A DNA stretch of 36,264 nt, taken from contig CAKUZW010000009.1 in NCBI GenBank assembly GCA_934718135.1, positions 1 through 36,264 of the forward strand, given 5' to 3'. The first letter of the stretch is position 1. Every line of letters begins with the position of its first letter. Positions 23,469 through 29,711 of this stretch are shown here, in pieces. The notes beneath the pieces were generated by a model. The model was not told where the DNA came from. It saw nothing but the letters and a program-made list of their open reading frames with translations, and did not search any database. The DNA is from an uncultured Candidatus Melainabacteria bacterium (GTDB taxonomy: Bacteria > Cyanobacteriota > Vampirovibrionia > Gastranaerophilales > Gastranaerophilaceae). The translations under genes and the position numbers were made by a program.

Positions 23469-23508
23469 TAAAAAAGCCTTATCTTTTAATTAAGACAAGG
23501 CTTTTTAT
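23469..23508. terminator. Bidirectional terminator
   Basis: AAAAAGCCTTATCTT-loop-AAGACAAGGCTTTTT: a long stem with one mismatch and T runs at both ends. It separates the plus-strand adhesin-like gene from the convergent gene at 23529. Confidence 0.88.
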
Positions 23509-23528
23509 TTTGTTTTATAAGTTTTTAA

Positions 23529-23933
23529 TTAAGCTGCTATGTCAATTTTTTTACCAACTTCAGCTTTTGGAGCTTCTTTGTCAGTTTTAGCTTCTGCAAC
23601 TGGAGCTTTATCTTCTTTTTTATCTGCATCTGCTACTTTTGCATCTTTAGGAGCTTCTTTAGCTTCAGCAGGAGCTTTTTCAGCAGGAGCTTCAGGTGCT
23701 TTATTTTTTGAAATTTCTACACTATCTTTGGCCGGAGTTTTTTCTAAAGTGTTAGCAGGAAGATTTGCGATTAATTCTTTTTTGAAGTCTTCCAAATCCA
23801 TTTGTCTAACACCTTTTTTATCTCCAACAAGAGTAACTACACCGTCTTTTTTTGTTGCTGTGATTGTTTCTCCGTCTTTGGTTTTGTACTGAATTGCGTT
23901 AAATTGTTTTGGGGTTGATACTGCTTCTACCAT
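23529..23933 (-). CDS. Ala/Lys/Glu-rich repetitive protein, unknown
   Basis: From ATG 23933 (AAAGGAAAAATT ribosome-binding site; a start at 23963 is possible) it has 134 residues. The N-terminal 50 residues look folded (FNAIQYKTKDGETITATKKD, GVVTLVGDKKGVRQM). The C-terminal half is low-complexity, with APAEKAPAEAKEAPKDAK-type repeats, ending in VGKKIDIAA. There is no signal peptide. The tail resembles a histone-H1-like or linker domain, but a function cannot be assigned. Confidence 0.7.
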   Translation of the reverse strand: MVEAVSTPKQFNAIQYKTKDGETITATKKDGVVTLVGDKKGVRQMDLEDFKKELIANLPANTLEKTPAKDSVEISKNKAPEAPAEKAPAEAKEAPKDAKVADADKKEDKAPVAEAKTDKEAPKAEVGKKIDIAA

Positions 23934-24022
23934 AATTTTTCCTTTCTTTATAAACATCAACAAACTCCATAAGAATTGTGAATATTTATAATTGCTTTAT
24001 TTTTTACTAATCTTTACATTTC

Positions 24023-24835
24023 TTAATTTTTATTTTGTTTTTTGAGTTCCGTTTTAAGTCTGGATCTTTCCTCCTTTATAATAGAACCGGCAATTTTTTT
24101 TATCAAGTCTATTTTTTCATTTAACATAATAGAGTTGTTCATTTTGTCTAAATCATGCGGATTTATATCAAAATGTTTTTTCTTTAATTTTTTCGCATAT
24201 TTTCTTTGCGTATAATATGCATTGTTTTCAGTAATTAAAGAATATCGCATATCTTGAAGATAATTTATCTTGTCGTTATTTTTCATTCCTTTGAAAAATT
24301 TTAGAATATCATATTTGATTTGTTTTAAAATATCTTGTTTGTCTCTTTTGCCTTCAAAATCTTCTATCTCATAAATTGAATCGTACAATTCATTATATTT
24401 TGAAGTCATTTTATTGTTAGAAGTCAGGTTTTGTCCTCTTGCAAGAATTTTTGGGTGAAATAATTGGTCAGAAAGATGTTGGAATTCGTGCAAGATTGTA
24501 GGGATATCTTTAATCTTTACAGCTTGATTTTCGGTCGGCATTTCAAGAGTTGTTGCGTAAATTTTATTGTTTTTTGAATATAAAACGTCACTAAATCCGT
24601 CTGCACCTTCTATATCTGTATCCAAAACCAAAATTCGAACTTTTTGTGGTAGAACCTCATTTATACAGTTTTTTAGTTCCGAAATTTTCATTTCTCCATG
24701 GTCAAATCGTCCAACAAGTGTTTTGTATAGTTTATTAACCATTGCATCCGCTTTTCTTTGCTTTACATTGATTGAACCGGATGAGAATTTATATGGCAGT
24801 CTGACTGCTGAAATTAATCTGTTTGAATTTATCAT
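24023..24835 (-). CDS. HExxH putative metalloprotein/peptidase
   Basis: The 270-residue protein carries H116-E117-F-Q-H120 in TILHEFQHLSDQLFHP, a zincin-type metal site, and a later Glu in SLITENNAYYTQ that could be the third ligand as in gluzincins (inference). An N-terminal YKFSSGSI (residues 15-22) resembles the motif in other unknowns here. There is no signal peptide. The C-terminal part is helical and basic. The gene at 1508-2278 is a paralogue that lost both His. TTTAAT lies 6 nt before the ATG with no Shine-Dalgarno. It could be an intracellular peptidase or a secreted effector; a substrate cannot be inferred. Confidence 0.65.
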   Translation of the reverse strand: MINSNRLISAVRLPYKFSSGSINVKQRKADAMVNKLYKTLVGRFDHGEMKISELKNCINEVLPQKVRILVLDTDIEGADGFSDVLYSKNNKIYATTLEMPTENQAVKIKDIPTILHEFQHLSDQLFHPKILARGQNLTSNNKMTSKYNELYDSIYEIEDFEGKRDKQDILKQIKYDILKFFKGMKNNDKINYLQDMRYSLITENNAYYTQRKYAKKLKKKHFDINPHDLDKMNNSIMLNEKIDLIKKIAGSIIKEERSRLKTELKKQNKN

Positions 24836-24902
24836 GCTTGTATTAAAGCGAAAGAAAACATATTTTGATAGTTTTTTAATATTTGTTAAATAATATTATT
24901 AA

Positions 24903-24911
24903 TGTTATTCT
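24903..24911 (+). promoter_or_regulatory. Extended -10, predicted leaderless start of padR
   Basis: TGTTATTCT followed by AAATTT and then the ATG at 24918: an extended -10 at the same 6-nt spacing as smpB and ogt. No ribosome-binding site. Confidence 0.5.
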
Positions 24912-24917
24912 AAATTT

Positions 24918-25445
24918 ATGATAGATTTGTTAATTTTGTATGTCTTGTTGAAAAATGATTTGACGATGTATTCAATACATAAAAGGATTTTGGCTTATTT
25001 TAGAGCTTATACAAGCCCAAGTTTTGGAGCTTTAAAACCTGCACTTGTTCGACTCGAAAAAAATAAATTTATCTCTTCAGAGAAAATGATGTCTGCTGGC
25101 GGAAAGTTATCCATTTTTTACTCTATAACTAAAGACGGGATGAAAGAATTAAAAAATCTGTTGTTGAAACCTTTTTCAAATAATCCGTTGCAGTTTTTGT
25201 CCGATTCGAGAGTAAAATTATCTTGTGCTTCTTATTTAAATAGAGAAGAAATTCAAGAATTGCTTTATGAAATAAAAACAAATGCCTATGTCCATAAGGC
25301 AAGTGCAGGACAGATTTTGGAAGATGAATATAATCCAACAGATTTTTATCAAAGAATTGCTCTTGATAATACAATTTGTGAATATAACAATTTAATATCA
25401 ATGATTGAAGGATTGGAAAAAGAAAATGCCGGCAATAGTAAATAG
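24918..25445 (+). CDS. PadR-family transcriptional regulator
   Basis: A 175-residue PadR protein: the N-terminal winged helix (LILYVLLKNDLTMYSIHKRI, FGALKPALVRLEKNKFISSE, FYSITKDGMKELKNLLLKP) is followed by a C-terminal helical dimerisation region as in Vir_act_alpha_C types. Such proteins usually repress their own or neighbouring genes in response to small aromatic or drug-like ligands. Its last 20 bp overlap the radical SAM gene, so the two are cotranscribed and translationally coupled. The predicted mRNA is leaderless. Confidence 0.85.
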   Translation: MIDLLILYVLLKNDLTMYSIHKRILAYFRAYTSPSFGALKPALVRLEKNKFISSEKMMSAGGKLSIFYSITKDGMKELKNLLLKPFSNNPLQFLSDSRVKLSCASYLNREEIQELLYEIKTNAYVHKASAGQILEDEYNPTDFYQRIALDNTICEYNNLISMIEGLEKENAGNSK

Positions 25446-26694
25446 TGTTATAGAAGGTTCAATTGCTCAAGAACTAGAAATTGAAAAAGGTGACGAAATC
25501 CTTTCAATTGATGGCAATAAAATGCTTGATATGATTGATTATAATTTTTATATGAAATCGGAACTTATTACAGTCGAAGTCAAAAAAGTTAACGGTGAAA
25601 TTGAAGAGATTGAACTGGAAAAAGATTATGATGAAGATTTGGGAATTGTTTTTGAAAGTGCGGTGTTTGATAGAATTAAACCTTGTTTAAATCATTGTGT
25701 ATTTTGTTTTGTGGATCAGCAGCCTAAGGGTTTGAGAGATACATTGTATATAAAAGATGATGACTATAGACTTTCATATTTGCAAGGAACTTATATTACG
25801 CTTACAAATCTTACGGAAAAAGATAAAGATAGGATTAAACGTATGCATTTGGGTCCTTTTTATGTTTCTGTACAGACAACAAATCCTGAGTTGAGGGTCA
25901 AAATGCTGAGAAATCCAAATGCCGGTAAAGCATTAGAGAACTTGCAATGGTTTAGAAAAAATAAAATTCCGTTTCATGCTCAGATTGTATTATGCCCCGG
26001 GCTAAATGACGGTGCGGAATTAGAGAGAACCTTGTCTGATTTAGCAAAATTAAAAACTACCGTACTTTCAACAGCAATTGTTCCTGTTGGAATTACGCAA
26101 TTCAGACCGGATGGCGAACTTAAGCGGGTTGATAAAAAATGTGCAGAAGAAACAATTGAAATTTCGTCTAAATTCAAAAGGGTTTGTTGTTCAGATGAGT
26201 TCTTTTTACTTGCGGATAAACCTATTCCACCTGCAAAATATTATGGTAATTTTTGCCAACTGGATGACGGTGTAGGTTCTTTGCGTATGACTTTAGAGGA
26301 TTTTAAAAAGCATACTTTACCAAAAGAAATTTCAAAAAAATATAAAATGGTGTTTGCCTGTTCCTATGCTGCCTATAAAATGCTTCAAGAAGTTGCAAAA
26401 AAGTTTAACAAAGTTAAAAATTTAACGGTTGAGGTTCGTCCTGTAAAATCAAATTATTGGGGGCAAGATATCACGGTTGCAGGGTTGATTACAACAGATG
26501 ATTTGATACGGACAGTCAAAGATGTGGATTGTGACAAGGTTGTAATTCCGTCAGTGATGTTGAGACCCTATACTGAAGATTTTTTGGACGGAAGAAATTT
26601 GGATTATGTTAGAAAAGAATCCGGTAAAAGTTTCTTTGTTCAACAAAATATTTATTCCCTAAAAGAGGTTGTTGATTTTGTAAAGACTATTTAG
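25426..26694 (+). CDS. PDZ/radical-SAM/DUF512 protein (cyanobacterial TIGR03279-like)
   Basis: The 422-residue protein, from ATG 25426 inside the padR end, has an N-terminal PDZ-like segment (IVNSVIEGSIAQELEIEKGD, ILSIDGNKM), then C87-L-N-H-C91-V-F-C94, the CxxxCxxC of radical SAM enzymes, which would bind a [4Fe-4S] cluster and SAM. The DUF512 C-terminal domain follows (CCSDEFFLLADKPIPPAKYY, VEVRPVKSNYWGQDITVAGL). The order matches a family conserved in Cyanobacteria and Clostridia. The reaction is unknown; a role in maturation of a partner is often presumed. Pairing with a PadR regulator is notable. The 3' end overlaps the convergent Xre gene by 8 bp. Confidence 0.92.
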   Translation: MPAIVNSVIEGSIAQELEIEKGDEILSIDGNKMLDMIDYNFYMKSELITVEVKKVNGEIEEIELEKDYDEDLGIVFESAVFDRIKPCLNHCVFCFVDQQPKGLRDTLYIKDDDYRLSYLQGTYITLTNLTEKDKDRIKRMHLGPFYVSVQTTNPELRVKMLRNPNAGKALENLQWFRKNKIPFHAQIVLCPGLNDGAELERTLSDLAKLKTTVLSTAIVPVGITQFRPDGELKRVDKKCAEETIEISSKFKRVCCSDEFFLLADKPIPPAKYYGNFCQLDDGVGSLRMTLEDFKKHTLPKEISKKYKMVFACSYAAYKMLQEVAKKFNKVKNLTVEVRPVKSNYWGQDITVAGLITTDDLIRTVKDVDCDKVVIPSVMLRPYTEDFLDGRNLDYVRKESGKSFFVQQNIYSLKEVVDFVKTI

Positions 26695-26917
26695 TCTTTT
26701 CAAAGCCTGCAAGTTCATCTAATGAAACTCCAAAAACAATTGCAAGTTTGATAAATGTAGGAAAACCTATTGTTTCTTTACCCTTTTCAAGCCTGTTGAC
26801 GTGTTCTCGTGTTCTATCAATAAGTTCTGCAAGATATTCTTGAGAATATTTATTCTTTTTTCTTAAAAGTCGAATATTTTCGGCTAATTTTTGGCTGTAA
26901 ACGTTTTCATCTTGCAT
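26687..26917 (-). CDS. Small Xre-family HTH regulator
   Basis: A 76-residue HTH_3 protein with LAENIRLLRKKNKYSQEYLA, ELIDRTREHVNRLEKGKETIG and FPTFIKLAIVFGVSLDELAGF. TATAAT lies 6 nt before the ATG, without a Shine-Dalgarno, so it is predicted leaderless. A palindrome overlapping that box is a likely self-operator. It is divergent from the pseudopilin at 27017. Confidence 0.88.
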   Translation of the reverse strand: MQDENVYSQKLAENIRLLRKKNKYSQEYLAELIDRTREHVNRLEKGKETIGFPTFIKLAIVFGVSLDELAGFEKTK

Positions 26918-26923
26918 ATTTTG

Positions 26924-26939
26924 ATTATACGTGTATAAT
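26924..26939. promoter_or_regulatory. Palindromic operator with back-to-back -10 boxes
   Basis: ATTATAC-GT-GTATAAT is a 7+2+7 inverted repeat. Its left arm is the minus-strand TATAAT of the Xre gene (26929-26924) and its right arm is a plus-strand TATAAT (26934-26939) that could serve the pseudopilin. Binding of the Xre dimer would block both promoters (inference). Confidence 0.55.
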
Positions 26940-26950
26940 ATAATTATTCT

Positions 26951-26966
26951 GTGATGAATACATCAC
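26951..26966. promoter_or_regulatory. GTGATG-AATA-CATCAC inverted repeat
   Basis: Perfect 6-bp arms with a 4-nt spacer, 11 bp to the right of the Xre operator and 51 bp before the pseudopilin ATG. It may be a second regulator site or a small leader hairpin. Confidence 0.5.
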
Positions 26967-27016
26967 TATAAATATGTCACTCTGCTTTATCAAATATTAG
27001 TAAGAAAGGAATAAGT

Positions 27017-28225
27017 ATGAAGAAAATTTTTAAGGGAATAAGGAAAAAGGAACAAGGAAATAAGTTCGTTACAGAAAATATTAAACGTCATACTGAGGAC
27101 GATAGTCCGAAGTATCTACAAACACAAAAACATGTCATTACGAGAACGAGCCGAGCAGAGTGCGGAGCTGTCTGCCAAAACGATAGGCTGTCCGCAGGAC
27201 ATATTTGGCAGACACGGAGTCACGTTTATGGCGAGGTGAAGTGTCAGGCAAAAATACAACGTGACGTAGTAATCCATAACAAATTAGACCATGGTGAAGC
27301 TTGTCAGGGATTGTTACGTCGCTTCGTACACAAAATTACAAATAATAACGAAAGTTCTCCTCACAATGACATGAATAATAAGATTTTGAACCAAGTTCAG
27401 AATGACAATGCGGTTGTTGCACAGAATGATGTAATTAATAAAAACGTAAAGAACCTATTTCCTTATTACCCTATTTATTTGTCCCTTAAAAAGAAAATAG
27501 CCTTCACTCTTGCTGAAGGTGCTACGCACGTAGATTTGCCACCAACAAAGGTGAAACTTGCATTTACATTAGCAGAAGTTTTAATCACCCTTGGTATAAT
27601 CGGCATAGTTGCGGCGATGACAATTCCAACACTTATTACAAATTACCATAAAAAGCAGACCGTTACTAAACTTCAAAAAGCAATTTCTGTTTTAAATCAG
27701 GCTTACAAATTGTCTTATGATGATGTTGGAGAACCAAGTATTACCGAATCATACAATATAGGCTCAGATGAGTATTTTAAAACTTATTGGGCTCCTTATA
27801 TAAAAACATCTTTATTCTGTACTTCTTATGAACAATGTGGGTACAAAGAGGCTTTTCCTTGGCATGACTTGAATAATAATGTCATGAGGATTGGAGTTGT
27901 GGTTAATAATCGCCGTGCAACTTTTTATACTCCTGATGGATTTTTGTATGTTATTTTTACGGCTTCCGGTCCGGCAGAAAATTTATTAGCTGATTCGAAT
28001 GTTTTTGTAGATATAAATGGTGGTACTGGACCAAATGTAATTGGAAAAGATCTTTTTATCTTACAAAGAGTTCAAGAAGATGGTGGTGGAATTCGGCCTT
28101 TTGGTGGAAGATATTCTAATTCAGCCCTTGATGTTAATTGTTCAAAAAATGGAAATGGTTATGGCTGTGCTGAAAAAATTAGGCGTGCCGGTTGGAAAAT
28201 TGAAAAAGATTATCCTTGGAATTAA
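27017..28225 (+). CDS. Pseudopilin-like protein with repeat-derived N-terminal extension
   Basis: One frame of 402 residues starts at an ATG with an AAAGGAATAAGT ribosome-binding site. Residues 1-150 are translated interspersed repeat (RHTEDDSPKYL, DVVIHNKLDHGEACQGLL, HNDMNNK). A first AFTLAE (27500-27517) is followed by GATHVDLPPTKVKL and a second AFTLAEVLITLG (from 27560), which continues into a normal hydrophobic helix and a globular domain ending in GWKIEKDYPWN, like the pseudopilin at 16370-17068. Normal leaders are 10-20 residues, so either a prepilin peptidase accepts a leader of more than 180 residues, translation starts inside (no good internal site seen), or the gene is disabled. 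Confidence 0.75.
   Translation: MKKIFKGIRKKEQGNKFVTENIKRHTEDDSPKYLQTQKHVITRTSRAECGAVCQNDRLSAGHIWQTRSHVYGEVKCQAKIQRDVVIHNKLDHGEACQGLLRRFVHKITNNNESSPHNDMNNKILNQVQNDNAVVAQNDVINKNVKNLFPYYPIYLSLKKKIAFTLAEGATHVDLPPTKVKLAFTLAEVLITLGIIGIVAAMTIPTLITNYHKKQTVTKLQKAISVLNQAYKLSYDDVGEPSITESYNIGSDEYFKTYWAPYIKTSLFCTSYEQCGYKEAFPWHDLNNNVMRIGVVVNNRRATFYTPDGFLYVIFTASGPAENLLADSNVFVDINGGTGPNVIGKDLFILQRVQEDGGGIRPFGGRYSNSALDVNCSKNGNGYGCAEKIRRAGWKIEKDYPWN
27032..27484. repeat. Composite interspersed repeat inside pseudopilin gene
   Basis: The left end shares GGAAATAAGTTCGTTAC exactly with 422-438, and the right end (27451-27480) carries an inverted, degenerate copy of the GGAAATAA-rich segment, so the cluster is flanked by inverted repeats. 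Inside are CGTCATACTGAGG...AGTATCT (27086-27117; inverse of 553-584), TGTCTGCCAAA/TTTGGCAGACA arms (27169-27179, 27204-27214) around a TGTCC/GGACA stem, and GACGTAGTAATCC...TGTCAGGGATTG sequence that is the inverse of about 716-780. All of it is open in the host reading frame. Confidence 0.8.
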
Positions 28226-28330
28226 ATTTTATCTTCATATATCTTAACAAAATAGGCAAAAGTTGCCATTTTCAAGGTTTTATAATATACTATGTACATA
28301 AAACAAGCTATAAAGGTGGTGAAAATATAA

Positions 28331-28504
28331 ATGGCAGAAGTTAAAGTTGGCGAAAACGAAAGCATTGAAAGTGCTTTGAGACGTTTCAAAAAGAAAATTC
28401 AAAAAGCCGGTATTCTATCTGAAGTTAAAAAACGTGAAAGATATGAAAAACCAAGCGTTAAAAGAAAACATAAATCTGAAGCTGCTCGTAAGAGAAAAGT
28501 TTAA
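28331..28504 (+). CDS. rpsU: Ribosomal protein S21
   Basis: A 57-residue small-subunit protein: MAEVKVGENESIESALRRFK, then KKIQKAGILSEVKKRERYEK and a basic tail PSVKRKHKSEAARKRKV. The ESALRRFKKK and RERYEKPS blocks are the family signature. AAGGTGGTG lies about 10 nt before the ATG. A strong terminator follows 17 nt after the stop, so the gene is monocistronic. Confidence 0.97.
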   Translation: MAEVKVGENESIESALRRFKKKIQKAGILSEVKKRERYEKPSVKRKHKSEAARKRKV

Positions 28505-28520
28505 GTTTTAGAATAAGTTT

Positions 28521-28567
28521 AAAAAGAAGGTGCGATTTCAATTTTAGAAATTACACCTTCTTTTTTT
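28521..28567 (+). terminator. Rho-independent terminator of rpsU
   Basis: AAAAAGAAGGTG (28521-28532) pairs with CACCTTCTTTTTTT (28554-28567), with an inner GATTTC/GAAATT stem and a long T run. Confidence 0.9.
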
Positions 28568-28569
28568 GT

Positions 28570-28863
28570 TTATTTAATAATACTAAATCCAACAATTGAT
28601 GATGTATTTATATTGAACCAATCATATTCAGCAAAATAAGTTATATGGCATTCGCATTCATTTTGGCTACAATTGCATAATTCTTCAATTCTTGCTATTT
28701 TGGCATTTTTTAGTGTTACGAGACAATTGTGACAATTTTCGCATTCTTCTTTATATTCGTGAATTCTTCCTGTAATTTGCAAGTTGTTGGTTAGGATTAG
28801 GACTCTGTTTGTGGAATTTTCTTCCATGATATTATTGATAGTTTCACCTAAATTTTTTGACAT
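28570..28863 (-). CDS. Cys-rich small protein, possibly Sm-like barrel
   Basis: The 97-residue protein has seven Cys: C41xxC44xxC47 and C63-x-C65 with C70-x-C72, two clusters that could form a zinc or disulfide site. Around them VLILTNNLQITGRIHEY, CLVTLKNAKIARI and YDWFNINTSSIVGFSI alternate strands in a way that resembles an Sm/LSm barrel with the Cys loop inserted (weak inference). There is no signal peptide. AAGGAGG precedes the ATG but is embedded in a hairpin. It follows the zinc-ribbon and cdd genes. Confidence 0.65.
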   Translation of the reverse strand: MSKNLGETINNIMEENSTNRVLILTNNLQITGRIHEYKEECENCHNCLVTLKNAKIARIEELCNCSQNECECHITYFAEYDWFNINTSSIVGFSIIK

Positions 28864-28907
28864 AAAAAAGCCTCCTTTTCTTGAATTTTCAAATAAGAGG
28901 AGGTTTT
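28864..28907. terminator. Hairpin containing the ribosome-binding site of the Cys-rich gene
   Basis: CCTCCTTTT (28871-28879) and AAGAGGAGG (28895-28903) form the stem. On the minus strand the right arm of the hairpin is the AAGGAGG ribosome-binding site, followed by CTTTTTT and then ATG. It therefore looks like an intrinsic terminator placed between the upstream gene and the start codon, and it would mask the ribosome-binding site in any readthrough RNA. The plus strand also ends in TTTTT. Confidence 0.6.
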
Positions 28908-28928
28908 TATAAATTAGTCAAATATCTA

Positions 28929-29162
28929 TTAAAAAGATTTATTTTCAAAAATATTTTTATTTTTGAGTTTTTCTTTGGGGACAACCAGTCCACAATATTT
29001 GCATGCAAAATACTCATTTGATGAATCTAACGGCATAAAAAGATGTTCACAATCTTCAGACTTTTCTTCGAGTTCCGTTCCGTCAATATTTATCGGGTTA
29101 TAGTTGTCTGTTTGTTTTTCTTTCTTTTTAAAAATATTGAATAAGAGTTCTATTATATACAT
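28929..29162 (-). CDS. Small zinc-ribbon-like protein, unknown
   Basis: The 77-residue protein begins with a short hydrophobic stretch (MYIIELLFNIF) and has C38-x-H40 with C54KYC57GLVVPKEKL, a likely rubredoxin-knuckle zinc site. The ATG follows the cdd stop with only 2 nt between and no Shine-Dalgarno, so it is translationally coupled to cdd. No function is assigned. Confidence 0.6.
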   Translation of the reverse strand: MYIIELLFNIFKKKEKQTDNYNPINIDGTELEEKSEDCEHLFMPLDSSNEYFACKYCGLVVPKEKLKNKNIFENKSF

Positions 29163-29164
29163 TT

Positions 29165-29545
29165 TTATAATGAAAAAGTTTCCGGAAGAAGTTCGTGGAT
29201 AGTGTAAGATTTAACTTCTTCTCCAATTTTGTGAAGTACAACAGTATCCGGTTCTGCAAATTCCGAAATAACTTGTCTGCAAGCTCCGCATGGCATACAT
29301 TTATCCATTTTAGGCGAATAGATTGCGATTGCTTTAATTTTTCTTTCGCCGTCTGCGATAGCTGAACCGATGGCGTTTCTTTCGGCACAAATTGTTAATC
29401 CGTAGCTTGAATTTTCAAAATTGCAACCACAGTAAGTTTTATTGTTTTCTGTTAAAACGCAAGCTCCAACAGGAAATTTTGAATACGGAACATACGCATT
29501 TTTTGAAACTTCAATTGCTTTTTCCATTAATTCTTCATAAGTCAT
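29165..29545 (-). CDS. cdd: Cytidine deaminase
   Basis: Deaminates cytidine and deoxycytidine in pyrimidine salvage. From ATG 29545 (126 residues) it has KFPVGACVL, the substrate loop CNFENSSYGLTICAERNAI with catalytic C53-A-E55, and the zinc-binding PCGACRQV (C86, C89). A GTG at 29560 would add five residues. TATAAT at about 29580 on the minus strand is a plausible promoter. The two small Cys genes follow in an operon. Confidence 0.95.
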   Translation of the reverse strand: MTYEELMEKAIEVSKNAYVPYSKFPVGACVLTENNKTYCGCNFENSSYGLTICAERNAIGSAIADGERKIKAIAIYSPKMDKCMPCGACRQVISEFAEPDTVVLHKIGEEVKSYTIHELLPETFSL

Positions 29546-29711
29546 TTTGTAAATCCCCACTTTTTTCTTGTTCTAATATTATACACTTTTTTCAGAAAAT
29601 GGACTCATTTAATTGTAGTAGGTTGTAATGATTGTTAATATTTCAAAGAATTATTTAAAGTTTTTTTGTTTTATTCCGAAATATAAATTATAAAAATAAC
29701 AAGGGTGAACT

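Noticed and set aside
23529..23933. Plus-strand 117-codon frame opposite the Ala/Lys-rich gene
   Set aside because: It is an antisense shadow of the low-complexity region, rich in Ala/Ser/Phe by composition, with no ribosome-binding site.
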